64,000 nucleotides of DNA from Trema orientale. Its lineage: Eukaryota; Streptophyta; Magnoliopsida; Rosales; Cannabaceae. The DNA lies in assembly GCA_002914845.1 (NCBI GenBank), contig JXTC01000088.1, forward strand, positions 400,682 to 464,681, read 5' to 3'. Of the stretch, positions 23,881-36,202 are shown piece after piece. The notes under the pieces were generated by a model. That model was not told where the DNA came from. It did not search any database and saw nothing but the letters and a program-made list of their open reading frames with translations. Position 1 is the first letter of the stretch. Every line of letters starts with the position of its first letter. The position numbers were made by a program, and so were the translations under genes.

Positions 23881-25063
23881 CACACACACATACACAGCTC
23901 GCCTGCGACTACTTTTTCTATTTTTTCAAAAATTACAAATTCGTCTATATTTTTTCTTCGTCTATTCTCCACTTGTTCTTCGTCTATATATATATATATA
24001 TATATATTTTCTCCCGTGTTCTGAAAATCTCGGATTTTAAGAGGTAATTCCTATACAATACCTGTAATTTCCTCCCTCTCCGAGCTCGATTTCAAACATT
24101 AAAATCTTTCTTGGGCCTTATCCCCCTCCCTCGCGTTTCTTTTTTTCTGGTTTTCTTGTTTCTGTATTTGAATCTTTGATATTGTTGCCCAAGACAAGAA
24201 TCTATGATATTATGTGCATTCATTGAAAATATTTGATATTGTGAGGTCTGCTACTACACCGGATTGGAGCTGGTATATGGATTGTAAATTTGATTGATTG
24301 AGTTTTTCTTGGTAAATTATGAGCTGGGTAGCGCTTCTTTATTTGTGTTTTTATTAGATTTATGGAACTTTCATATCTCTGGGATTTAAATTTAAATTTG
24401 TTATTGAATCTGATATATATATACACAAACATATATACCATTTCTTGTAAATGGTTTTTCCTTAGCTGAGAAACTTTGTCTCCTAACATGATTTAATACT
24501 CATTTCAGCTTGAAAGAAAGAGGGAGAATGTTTTTGTTCTGAATTTTGAATTTTGCTTAATCCATAACACGAATATTTGCTTCTTTTTAATTGATTGGGC
24601 TTGAATACATGATTTATTATGTTTATAACGATAGCAATAATCAATATGGGAATTAACAGTTAAAAAGGGGTTCCAGCTGACTGAAATGATTGGTGCAAGA
24701 GGCATAAAGTCGGTAAACCTTCTGTTATCATATTGGTTTAATTCTAAATTTGAACCCATTTGGTAGCATGTATTGCCATGTTTATTTTCCATGAAGCAGC
24801 TGAACAAAGAGGTAAGAAGTTGAATGAATTTAGGTCTGTGAAGATGATAGCTGAATCTAACATCAAATGCACCAAGTTTAGTTATTGGTCTTCGTTTTTT
24901 GAGGAAGTGGCAGAGACGAAGATTGCAAAATGATTATTAGTTCTGTTTAATTTCCTAAGCCCTTTTGGAATACGATGGATCTTTTGTTAAATTTTGATGT
25001 TGGAGTCACATTAAGATAAGCAAATTTCTGACCTTGTTTTTTGTTTACTTTCAGATTTTCGAA
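23881..25063 (+). promoter_or_regulatory. 5' leader exon and long leader intron of the E2 gene
   Basis: Just after an AT repeat at about 23984-24006 there is a likely untranslated exon ending at a GT (AAGAG/GTAATTC, donor at 24044). It pairs with the acceptor TTTCAG at 25050-25054, ten bases before the start codon. A ~1-kb leader intron is a common plant arrangement. It is inferred from splice signals alone. Confidence 0.6.
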
Positions 25064-28000
25064 ATGGGAAGTGGGCAGAATATCAGTGCTCATGAAGCTA
25101 ATGAGCCTGCCACAAGTACACAAAATTATAATTCTTTGGACCAGAATGATTCTTCAACCGATCCAAATGCTTGTAGCGAAAGAAAGGAAGTAAAAACAAT
25201 AGTCGAGGTTGTCAATAATGCAAATACTATTCCATATATTTATAGGCAAGATGTTGTAAGAAAAGAGACTGGTATGGTTGGAGTTGTGACAGAAGTTGCT
25301 GGCGATTCGGATTCTGATAGCAGCATCACNTCAGGACAACGGGGAAAATGAGGGAGAAATGGGTGATGAAAGTTCAAATTTGAAAGGGAGTGGTGATAGG
25401 AATAGGAATGAAGGTAATTGTAAGAGTGGTCCACTTCCTGCTGACCAGGTTCGAGTACTTTGGATAGATCAAACTGAGTCAACACAAAATATTAATGGTT
25501 TAACTGTTATTGATCGGGGATTCTTACATGGGGATTTTGTTGCTGCTGCTTCTGACCCAACTGGACAGGTGGGTGTTGTGGTGGATGTGAATATGTCTGT
25601 TGATTTGTTAGCTCATGATGGTTCCATTGTTAAGGATGTCTCTTCTAAAGAACTGAAACGTGTAAGGGATTTCACTGTGGGAGATTATGTTGTGCTTGGT
25701 CCCTGGCTGGGAAGAATTGATGACGTTTTAGATAATGTTACAGTGGTGTTTGATGATGGCTCCGTGTGTAAGGTTATGAGAGCTGAGCCACTGCGTCTCA
25801 AACCACTTTCCAAGAATATCCTTGATGATGGACATTTTCCCTACTACCCTGGTCAGCGTGTGAGAGCAAGCTCATCATCAGTTTTCAAGAATTCTAGGTG
25901 GCTATCTGGCTTGTGGAAAGCTAATCGGTTGGAAGGCACTGTTACAAAGGTCACAGTTGGATCAGTTTTTATTTATTGGATAGCATCTGCTGGTTATGGG
26001 CCAGATTCTTCTACTGCCCCTGCCGAAGAGCAAAATCCAAAGAATTTGAAGCTGTTATCTTGCTTTGCACATGCAAACTGGCAATTAGGTGACTGGTGTC
26101 TTTTCTCGTTATCAACATCATCATCCTCCGTTCCTTTGGAAAAGGGCCTGTCAAAGTTAGAGCTTCATGATTCTGTCAACAGTGAATTAGATTCAACTCA
26201 AATGGGTAGTGTGTGTGATTCAGAAACTAGTGCTCCAGAAGAATCAAATGGGAATAATGGATCCATGGATCTTGATGTGGTGGCTGCATTGGTCGGACCC
26301 AATGGAAATAATCCGAGTATTGGATCAAACGAATCTAGCTCTTGTGGTAGTTCATTGTCAGTTTCAAAAGAACCTGTTCATGAAACACGGCCTCTTCATC
26401 GTAAAAAGATCCGTAAAGTTGTGGTCAGGAGAGACAAGAAGGCACGAAAGAAGGAGGAAAGTTTTGAAAGAGCTGTTTTGATTGTCAATACTAGGACAAA
26501 AGTTGATGTAGCGTGGCAGGATGGTAGAATAGAACATGGATTGAGTTCAACGAATTTGATTCCAATTGATAGTCCAGGTGATCATGATTTTGTTGCTGAA
26601 CAGTATGTGGTGGAGAAGGCCTCTGATGACACTGAAGATGCTTGTGAAGCTAGACGTGTTGGAGTTGTGAAAAGTGTTAATGCTAAAGAGAAGACAGCTT
26701 GTATAAGGTGGCTAAAACCCGTTTTAAGACCAGAAGATCCTAGAGAGTTTGACAAAGAGGAGATTGTGAGTGTATATGAGCTTGAGGGGCATCCAGATTA
26801 TGATTATTGTTATGGCGATGTTGTTGTTAGATTGTCTCCAGTGTCTATTTCTGCAGAAGCAGCTCCTGACAGAGACTTTATTGAGGAACCAAAGCAGCAA
26901 AATGGGCAGAATGACGTTGAAGAAGGTCTGGAAAACTGCTCAGGACATGAGAAAGTTGATGGCACATTTACTGACAACAATTGTGAAGATTTCTCAGATC
27001 TCTCCTGGGTTGGGAATATAACTGGTCTCAAGGACGGTGACATTGAAGTTACATGGGCTGATGGGATGGTTTCCACGGTATCTTCATTTCCTAACTTCAA
27101 GTTTCATTGGTGACTTTCTTTCTTGTTTATTGCTGTTATTGTTATTATCAATCTTATGATTTGGAGTTATTGAAACAATGACATGAATGCTACATATTTC
27201 TACGTCTCTTCTGCATGAAATCAGTTTACCCATTTTGAACTACTCCGTCTGAAATTCCTTGTTTCTATATTCACTCTTCTGAAGTATTATTGCTGCATTC
27301 TGAAGATTAATTCTATTTATGCTACTGGTATAAATTTTCTGTGTTTATCTAATTATGTAATTATTGCAGTATTCTGGAGATTAATTCTCTAGTATATGCT
27401 ACTGGTATAATTTTTCTGTGTTTATCTAATTATTTAATCCTGTGATTTATTACTAGGTTGGACCTCAAGCAATTTATGTGGTTGGTCGAGATGACGACGA
27501 CGATTCTCTTGCTGATGCGAGTGAGGTTAGTGATGATGCTGCTAGTTGGGAAACGGTTAATGATGATGAGATGGATGCCCTTGAGAATACTAAAGAGGTT
27601 TGTTTCTGTATGGAATATAAAAACCATTATCACAGTACTAGAATCAGTTTCCCTCCAGTGTGAGGTGGACAAAACGAACTTAATAGATTTCAGGGTGTCT
27701 ATGAGGAAGGAACTTAATATATCCTGTATGGACTTCATATTCTCTCTCTCATCTCTTGTTGTGTGAGTGTCTGTGATGGTCAAATATATCATGTTGGAAA
27801 ACTAAAACTCTTTATCCTGGAGCCCAAGACCATCAATTGGCCAGGTATCACCTAATTGGGCATATATTAGGCCGTCCATCTAAAGGTTATAATTTTAATG
27901 GAGTACTTTAGATATACATATAATTGATGAATTATTTGATGCAATCTATCTTGATTGAATGAATGACGCAGTAGTTGGTATTTCAGGAAGTTGAGCTTCA

Positions 28001-30235
28001 TAATGCTGTTTCACACATGATTTCTGAAGCAGAAGAGAGCAGAGAGAATGATTCTGGACGGAATCCAGCCTTGTCTGTTCCCTTGGCTGCACTTAGGTTT
28101 GTTACCAGACTGGCCACTGGAATATTCTCACGAGGACAAAAAAGTTCAGATCCAGTTGATTTGGATTCCAAAGGTGGAGATGAAATTCAAATTCATCAGG
28201 AAGATGTATTGGAGACCTCTGAGGGAAGAGACTATAGTTATGGTGCCAGTTCTCAGAAATCTATTGTTATTGATTGTTGTGAAACTGAGACTCATCCTAG
28301 CAAAGAAGAACATGCTGCCTCAGGTACCTCAGAAATGATGGAAGCTGCAGAAACTTTGTGTAATTTAAGAACTGAAGAACCAGATGCTTCAGAGTGTGAA
28401 GAGGTTGACAATTGCAGTTTCAAACGCTTTGATATAGCTAAAGATCCTTCAGACCATTATTATCTTGGCACAAATGGGCAGGTAATTATTTTCTTTTGAA
28501 TCTTAGCGTTGATGTGGAATATAAGTTAGAGCAGTAGCTACGAGATAAGAGATATAGGGCAGTAATTTGTTTTTTAATTTCGAAAAAAGACTGCTTTGAG
28601 ATCCTTTTAATGATAAATTTCTATTAGAAGGTTCTTTTTTCGTTTGTTTCCCAGGAGTTCCCCTTTGAAATTGTCTAACATGTTACTTGAAAGTTCACTT
28701 GTCATTATTTTCTTGTTCTGTTACGATGTTAAGGAATTTCTACTAGATATGTTAGACAAGCATTGGCCAAATATCAGTGCTCTTATTACTTGTTTTTGAC
28801 AATTGCAAGAATGCAATCAAATTCTTAAACCTTCTTCGCATGACATTTGCAGAACAATGGAAGAAGGTGGTTTAAGAAGGTTCAGCAAGATTGGAGCATC
28901 CTTCAAAATAACCTTCCTGGTAAGGATTTTCTTAGCTTTTTTGGTGTTGTATCATCAAACATGATACATTTTTGGCAACTCTCGGTGTAATACTCAGACC
29001 ATTTTAACAGATGGGATCTATGTACGAGTCTATGAAGATAGAATGGATCTCTTAAGGGCAGTTATAGTAGGGGCATATGGGACACCTTACCAAGATGGTC
29101 TCTTTTTCTTTGATTTTCACCTTCCACCAGAGTACCCTGATGTTCCACCAGTAAGAAATTCCAATTCTGGTTTTTGTAACTCTCTCCTTTTCAGAAGCTA
29201 TCTTTATTACTATTTCCTTGAGCTTACTCCCCTTGATTTTGGTGCCAAAAATAAAAGAGTAATGCTAGGGACACACATAATTTACACACAAAATGTGGCA
29301 TGCTTTTTAACCATCCAAGTATTTTCAAAGTGGGACCACATCAGTTACATGATTGCTAAAAAATGCATACTACATCGTTGTGTGTGACTTTTGTTTGTAA
29401 AATTTGTGTTTCTGTCATTACTGAAAATAAAAAATGAAAAAAGAAAAAAAATCCTATCACGGCTGTTTGACATGATTGGTTATACTGCAGTCAGCTTACT
29501 ATCATTCTGGTGGGTGGCGGATAAATCCAAATCTGTACGAGGAAGGAAAGGTGTGTCTTAGCCTTTTAAATACATGGACGGGAAGAGGAAATGAAGTCTG
29601 GGATTCCAAGTCCTCTAGCATACTTCAAGTTCTAGTTTCACTACAGGGGTTGGTGCTAAATTCTAAGCCATATTTTAATGAAGCTGGTTATGATAAGCAG
29701 ATTGGGACGACTGAAGGGGAGAAAAATTCATTGTCATATAATGAAAATACTTTCTTATTAAGCTGCAAGACAATGATGTATCTCATGCGGAAGCTCCCAA
29801 AGGTGATATGTCAAATTTTACTATTATGCTCAGTTTGGTTTATGCGTATGCACACATCAGTACTTCATCTCCATTATACTTCATTATTTCTTGACTGGAT
29901 CTTGTGGATTGTTCAGTTTTTGTAAAGAATAAATTTTGATCAGTTTTAGTAATTTGTTTCCATGTTGACGGCATGTTTAGGACTTTGAAGAACTTGTAAA
30001 AGAGCACTTTAGGAGGCGTGGTCACTACATTCTTAAGGCTTGTGATGTATATATGAATGGTTACTTAATAGGCTCTCTGACTAAAGATGCCTCTCTGAGT
30101 GATAAAAGCGAAGCGAATTCAACTTCAGTTGGTTTCAAGTTGATGTTAGCCAAGATTGTGCCTAAGCTTTTCTTGGCTCTGTCTGAGGTTGGAGCCGACT
30201 GTGATGAATTTAAGCATCTGCAACACTCGCAGTAA
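25064..30235 (+). CDS. UBC23: UBE2O-like ubiquitin-conjugating enzyme E2 (UBC23/PFU2 type)
   Basis: Seven coding exons (25064-27077, 27457-27597, 27987-28481, 28853-28919, 29011-29150, 29491-29802, 29981-30235) give about 1,140 residues, typical of plant E2s of the UBC23 group related to animal UBE2O. These large enzymes combine E2 and E3-like activity. The first exon holds the YIYRQDVV segment and repeated SH3-like/KOW-like blocks (QVGVVVDVNMSVDLL, GDYVVLGPWLGRIDDV, ARRVGVVKSVNAKEKTACIRW). Exon 2 is the acidic GRDDDDDSLADASE region. The catalytic fold starts in exon 4 (WFKKVQQDWSILQNNLP). The active-site Cys is in EEGKVCLSLLNTW (exon 6, about residue 974), with NPN replacing the usual HPN. 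An N at 25330 coincides with a one-base frame change inside the Ser/Asp run, almost certainly an unresolved assembly base rather than a real break. A small MITE lies in intron 5. Confidence 0.94.
29258..29422. mobile_element. Short MITE in intron 5 of the E2 gene
   Basis: Ends AGTAATGCTAGGGACAC and (reverse-complemented right end) AGTAATGACAGAAACAC form imperfect inverted repeats about 165 bp apart, flanked by AAAATAAAA-like repeats. A relative is at 31362-31492. Confidence 0.65.
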
Positions 30236-31361
30236 TTTTTTTTGAGGAGCATGTTTTTTGAGGAGCCAGTTTGCCAAACATGTCGTACATGAAGCCAACA
30301 AGGTCAGTTTTTTCTTGTGGGTAGTTTCATGTTGTTTCTCGAGTTTATAGAAAAAAAGAAGTGAAAGGAAACAAAATGCAATTTCTCGAGATGCTCAATG
30401 TAAAGGCTTCTGGAATTGTATGAATTTTGAATTGTATGAATTTTTTCATTTATGTAATCTCTGTGGGAAAAAAAAATTCTTAATGTTTTTCTTGAAACCC
30501 TTATCCATTTTAAGCTTGGGTTTCTTGAAGCAAACTTTTTGGGTTTCCCTTGTTGTCGTAAACGATAATTTTCAGCTAAACCCAGCAGATTGGGGATGAG
30601 TGGATCTTGGATTTGGCTGCTAACTTCTTGTTTTAATGCCTTTTGCTTTTTTGTCTTTCTTCTCTGGATGGGGAAACAAGCACAGCTTTGCACGGATTGT
30701 ACATTTTTAATCTAGATATTGAAAAATTTGTCAATTTCTTCACTCCTAGTTGTGTCATGTTGTGTACATCAACGATTTATGACAATTCACACTTTTCACT
30801 CTTATAATACTATACCACATGAATTTTCATTTGACAATGAAATTCAACTAGGCAGACCACCAGTAGGGTAGAGCACTTTCTTTTTCCCTTGTAGAAGACT
30901 CTCTTACATATATATATTTTTTTTTGGAAAAAAACTCTTACATATTTGGAACGATTACACTGCTTCCTTTCACAGTTTCACCAGTAGTAACGACAAGATA
31001 CTCTCAATGTGATTGTTATCACTTTTTGAAGTCAACAACATAATCCATTATGGTTTTCCAAACGTTGATGACTTGAGAAAGATCGAAGGTGGTTTACTCC
31101 AGTATATGCAAATAAGTAATATTAACACATTTTTTTCAGAATAAAAATTTGCACAAACTAATGTGACATAATTTAAATGATTATATATAATGTAATTATA
31201 TGATTTGAGTGCAGTAATATGACATTATTTAAATGATTATAACGTAATCATAATTATGATTTAACTCAAAGTGACATTACAAGAACACTAATTACAATTA
31301 TGTGGTTGAAAATCATTCCTCATTTGGTGTAAATTTTTCGGTATCTCTTTTATTAAGGAAG
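30236..31361. other. E2 gene 3' region and spacer
   Basis: 3' UTR followed by AT-rich sequence. No gene is seen. Confidence 0.45.
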
Positions 31362-31492
31362 AATAATGCTAGGAACATGCATTATCTACACAATGCTTTA
31401 GCATGTTCTTTTTGGTCACTCGTATACATTGTGAGACCTTAGCTCAAAATATAATTTCAATCATTGATATATTTTGTGTCTCTAGTGTTACT
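31362..31492. mobile_element. Second copy of the AATGCTAGG-type MITE
   Basis: Left end AATAATGCTAGGAACATG and right end TGTGTCTCTAGTGTTACT resemble the ends of the element at 29258-29422. It is more diverged. Confidence 0.5.
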
Positions 31493-31789
31493 CGTTACAA
31501 AATATGATACAACAAAACTTGCAAATGAACACCCTCAACAAAATATTAAGACAAAATGTAACGCTTTTTTTTCCCCTTTTGATCAATTTTCTTTAAATAA
31601 AATAAAATAAATCAGCAAACTGCTGAGTGTTCGAGGGTCAAAAACGTAGTCGGTAGTCTCATTGAATAATCATAAGAACGAAGTGTTTGTAAATCCTACA
31701 ACTAGCATGTACTACGGGATGTTCTCTGCCAAATTGATCTCGCGTTTTTACTGTTACGAAGAAAAGAAATAAAACAACAAGGAACCAAC

Positions 31790-32550
31790 CGTGGCAGGAG
31801 AGATAATAAACGACAGCAAGGTGAAACAGCGACAATTATGCAAAAATAATACTAGAGTGTGAAACGACATGAGCCTACAAAAACAACATCAACGAATATA
31901 AACGACAACGAATATCACGACGTGAAACAAATCAAATAAAATACCAAAAAAAAAAAAAAAACAAATAAACGATAACAAAAAGGGGCAAAATCAAATGCAA
32001 TCATGAGATAAAATGAGATAAATGACAACAGAGGGAGTATCAAGAAACGACTACAAAAAAACTACACAAAAAAACTACAACATAAAATGGATTCAAGTCA
32101 TAAACGGTACAAAGTGATGTCTAATGGCAACCAAAATAAAGGAAATATGGAACAACGACAACAACGCGAATACTGATGATATGTGAGAAACAAGTAAACA
32201 ACAACTTCAAACGACAGCAAAGTTAAAAACAACTAAATGAAACCAACGACAACAAAGTAGGAAACTTCGACTCTTCGAGACACGAAATAAAACGAGCACC
32301 AATCAATTACAACGGAAATCTAATAAAAGATGATAAACTTAAAAACGACAATAATTGATACCACGACAACATCTCGAAATGACGATAATAATGGAAAAAC
32401 AGCAAAAATCTGGAAAGTGACACCAAAGGAAATGAACGACAGAAAGGGTAAAAAACATCAAGCACTTAAAATAAAATGACAGAAAATTAAGTAGGACGCA
32501 GAAAGAAATATACGACAAAGACATAAAAACATCGACAATGTAGTCCAACC
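31790..32550. repeat. Long ACGAC-rich degenerate tract
   Basis: About 760 bp in which AAACGACA, ACGACAACA and close variants recur some twenty times with irregular spacing on a purine-rich strand. No unit length, inverted ends or protein relationship is visible. The tracts at 4060-4405 and weaker patches near 7310-7560 and 39550-39610 share the motif. Confidence 0.55.
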
Positions 32551-33629
32551 AAGCAGATTCACAAAATCTAGAGTACAACCGGTTACGTTTAAAAATATGA
32601 AGTTAAGTTCTTCCTTCAATATTTACAACGAGTACACTTTCCTTTCACTGGTTATAGAGATAAAATACAATCCCAACAAAAATGTAATTACTCACTTTCG
32701 ATGTCAATATTCCCTCACGCCCTGATGACAAGAAAAGATCAAAGATGGTTCATTTCCAAGGAAACCTATCTGTATAACAAAGTTCTACATGAATTCCAAC
32801 AAACATGATGAACTGCAGTGAGTCATTATGCAGAACTTAGTTTCTTTCTTATTGTTCTTTCTTATTGTTCCGGAGTAATATGCAAATCATGTGAAAAAGA
32901 TGAAGTTTTGCAAATCAACACCATGAAATTTAAAGCTAGAGATGTATGCTAATAACGGATAAATAACCAAATACAGACCCAGAAAAAAAATAACTTCTCA
33001 ACTGGTTTTCTTTATTATCTATTCACAATATTTTTCATTGGAAAAGCTTCTCTAAACGAAAAGAGGAAGTTTAGCAGAAGAAGCAGCAGCTGCATAAAAT
33101 TTAACAAATCACAAAACCAATGGGGTATCTAGGATATGAGCAATCTCTGATACTAACAACTAAGTAATCATACGTTAAGATAACGCCAAGAAACCTTTTT
33201 GCCCCCCTTTAATTCCACTTGTTCAATGGATTATTTAAGGGCAAACACTTCCTTTTTACGGTCTATTATGGACTAGTAAATACGGCCTTAAAAAAACAAC
33301 ACAATGCCTCCTTATCCCCTCCAATTTCTCGGTGCAGCAAGTTAAAGACCATCAGTTCATATTCAATCTCAACCAATAACTCATTCCACTCTCCAATTTC
33401 TTAGTGCAGCAAGTTAAAGAACCCACCAGTGCAATCTCAACCAATAAGCCATTATACTAAAATGCCTAAGCAGAAAATTCTGAACAAAATCAACAAATAC
33501 CCAATACTAAAACCGATACCACATATCCAATATGACAAAAAATCCATACAAAAAAATTACCCATTTTTCTCTATTTATTTATTGGCAAATGGCAATGAAC
33601 AACAAAAATTACAAGGGCAGAGAAGAAAA
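32551..33629. other. Spacer and 3' region of the DUF1279 gene
   Basis: AT-rich. A short direct repeat (CCAATTTCT...GTGCAGCAAGTTAAAGA) occurs at 33319-33348 and 33393-33420. Nothing else. Confidence 0.45.
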
Positions 33630-34079
33630 TCATACACCGCTCTTGATGATCTTCCTCCGGGCCAAGAACCTCGCAATCGACGGTGTAAGCGCCACCGTAA
33701 TCGGAACCCGAATAGGGAACAGGGCCTTGTTACAGAGCACAGCCAATGCTAGGGCACCGCCACTCGATGCCGCGAGCTCCGCCGTCCGATTCCTCTTCTT
33801 CTCTTCCCCAACCACCACCGCCGCCGTCGTCGATGGCTGATTTCCAGTTTCTTCAAAGACAAGCTCGTTAGGTTTGGGGTTTGATCCGGCCCCGTCGTCC
33901 TTGGCCGAAACGCCGCCCATGTGCAATTTGTCGAGGAGGGACTCAACGTCGACGTTGTTCCTGATTGCGATGTAGAGACCGGTAATGGAGGCGGCGGAGA
34001 CAGTAAAGTGTACCCCCAATGCTACCTTTCCGTACTTCTTCATGAGCTCGCGGAATCGGCCGCCGGTGAAGAACGCCAT
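33630..34079 (-). CDS. DUF1279 (FAM210-like) small membrane protein
   Basis: A single exon of 149 codons from the ATG at 34079. It carries both conserved parts of DUF1279: an N-terminal RFRELMKKYGKVALGVHFTV leading into a hydrophobic helix (residues ~20-40, SAASITGLYIAIRNNVDV), and a C-terminal segment with LCNKALFPIRVPITVALTPS ending in a basic tail. The linker (residues ~60-100) is acidic and low in conservation. Animal FAM210 proteins are mitochondrial inner-membrane proteins affecting translation. The plant protein is uncharacterised, and I infer only a membrane location. From memory, the Arabidopsis orthologue lies beside the TRAPPC2L gene, so proximity here may be old synteny with the E2 gene in between. 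A leader exon with a minus-strand GT donor may lie near 35004-35080. Confidence 0.9.
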   Translation of the reverse strand: MAFFTGGRFRELMKKYGKVALGVHFTVSAASITGLYIAIRNNVDVESLLDKLHMGGVSAKDDGAGSNPKPNELVFEETGNQPSTTAAVVVGEEKKRNRTAELAASSGGALALAVLCNKALFPIRVPITVALTPSIARFLARRKIIKSGV

Positions 34080-35231
34080 TGATGATGAGCTTCGGTTTCG
34101 AAGTGGGTAAAGTTAGGGTTTTGATTTTGTCTGGACAAAATAATGGTTAGTAAACAGTTGTCTACACAGTTTGAAATAAGCAAAACAAAGAATCTAATAT
34201 TAATTAATATCCAAAAAAACCTACAACATATTTGACATTTACTAATGAAAAGGTATCTAAATCTTCTATTCAATAGAAAGTATATATAGGTTGGAAAAAA
34301 AAAAATATCAATAATAATTATTCGTCCATAAACTTGATCAAACCCATATAGGGAAAAACAGAAACTCTTGTTGTTCATCTCAAAAGGCAATAAAAAATAT
34401 TGGGAATCTGAATAAAAATGAAATCACCTGGCATATACCAGAGTCATCAAGAACTATTCAGGAAACTAAAGAACCTAGATTTCTTCTCCACCAAAACTCC
34501 TTTACTGAAGCTAATATTTACCTACAAATAAATTAAGCAAATCTTAAGCTTTCAATTCAATCGTTCCCTGGGTATAACAATAAACCTGCACCGATATCCC
34601 CCCCCCCCCAAAAAAAAAAAAAAAAAAAAACACGGATTGGAATGCCACTGACCCCAAATTAAGAATTACGGAAAACCTACAAGGCTAATTGATTAGAGAT
34701 ATAAAACACATACACAAGTACTAATGCTACATGCCCTGAACACATCATTTTAAATAGGCAAATTGGGGCCTATGTTAATGTGATAGTTGCAACCAATTGA
34801 ACGGATTCCTTTGATGCTCAAGCACCCAGAGTATTTTGTCTCGGATATTGGTAATTTACTCAAAATTAACAATAATTGATTCATAACTAAGAGAAGAAAG
34901 TCATAAAGTATTCACCAGTTGTTATTTTTTTTCCAACTACTGACCAAAATTTAAATAATCGACAAAAACTACAGACTATCAATCACTCAGAATCAAACAA
35001 TTACCCTTATTTTGGGATCACGCCTTAAATCGAGAAGCAAGCTTTAGGGTTTTAGGCGTTTGGTGAGACTTGAGAGTTCTTTTCTTTTTTTAAAAAATAA
35101 ATAAATCTATCTATATCTATATCTATCTCTATCAATATATAATAAGAGCGAATAAGCACTCAGTTAGGCAGGCAGCACTTCAACATCTTTTATGCCTTTT
35201 CTACCCTTATTTTTAATTTCTTCTCTTTCTA
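34080..35231. other. Upstream region of the DUF1279 gene
   Basis: Leader/promoter sequence with a poly-C then poly-A run at about 34598-34630 and a possible untranslated leader exon near 35004-35080. No other gene is seen. Confidence 0.4.
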
Positions 35232-35501
35232 TTGAATGGAAGAAATGACTTTTCTACCACGATAGGGAGTTTGTTTGGATGCCGGTGCCCATGCACTAAT
35301 GTGAGTTCCATCAATAGCTCCAATGCAATCCTATACACAGTATCCATGGATAATATATGTTGTCTAAATTTATCATAATTACTATATTATATAAAACTGT
35401 AATAACTATTAACAAATTTACCTTAAACCATGGATAATATCTATGATCATTCAAGATTTCAGGAGGTACAACATCAAAATTTGGAGGCTTAATGACATGT
35501 G
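35232..35501 (-). mobile_element. PIF/Harbinger transposase (HARBI1-like) fragment
   Basis: Two minus-strand blocks read as adjacent exons of a plant Harbinger nuclease. At 35501-35428, PHVIKPPNFDVVPPEIL and YYPWFK end at a GT donor. At 35330-35232, after a TATAG acceptor, CIGAIDGTHISAWAPASKQT carries the first catalytic Asp of the DDE_4 domain (AIDGTH), then YRGRK. The reading then leaves the family and stops, so only a ~55-codon piece remains. It is a fragment of a DNA transposon or of a domesticated relative. Confidence 0.8.
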
Positions 35502-35829
35502 GGGGTCACAATGAAATTTCTCTCTATCCCTCTATTTTCTCAGCAACCAAACAGGTTAAAAGGAGTTCAAAACACAACCCAATACAACAATCCAACTATA
35601 CATACAAATCTCACAATTGCTCATCAGCAAAATCGTTTTTACTTGGATAAGAGTAATAAGACACTAAACCCTAAACCCTAATCTATTTTCCAATTCAGAT
35701 GCAAATGAAATTGTTTGAATTTAAACCCTAGAAATTGTTTGAACTTTTTTTGGGTAAAAGAATAAAACTGACGCAGGTGCAAGAGAAGAGAAAGGGAGAA
35801 GGAAATTTCGAGGCTACCTGCTATAGATT

Positions 35830-35985
35830 GAGTCGAGCTCGTCAATTGCCGGAGCTCGTCGATGGCAGAGGAGGAATCCGATGAGTCGAGCTTCAAGCTT
35901 CGTCGATGGCAGAGTAGGAATCGGATTGAGTCAGCTTCAAGCTTCGTTCATGGCTGGAGCTCGTCAATGGTTAGAGGAGCTGATT
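35830..35985 (+). repeat. Imperfect ~50-bp tandem repeats (CGTCGATGGCAGAG type)
   Basis: About three degenerate units built from GAGCTCGTCAATGG/CTTCGTCGATGGCAGAG and GAGTCGAGCTTCAAG. A 61-codon frame (35862-36047) exists only because of these repeats, and I do not call it a gene. Confidence 0.6.
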
Positions 35986-36202
35986 GGGTCAAGCATCGTC
36001 AATGGCTGCGCAGGGGAGGAAATAGCACGGGTCTGAGTTTTGAGTAATATCCCAAAACGATTAAAAAAGTTCGTTTTCTCAATTTTAGCCTATTTCTTGA
36101 GTTGGGTTTGGAAACAGTTTTGTGATACAAGCCCACCAAACAATTATTTATTGGACTCCGTGTTTTCAAAGTTTTTGGGGCCTTAAATATGTCGAAAAAT
36201 TT

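Noticed and set aside
29812-29925. Extension of the E2 exon 6 frame to 29925
   Set aside because: A GT donor at 29803 and the acceptor at 29980 join PK to DFEEL in the family order; the extension is intron.
35862-36047. 61-codon frame with Ser/Arg-rich product
   Set aside because: It arises from the imperfect tandem repeats and lacks any relative or splice context.
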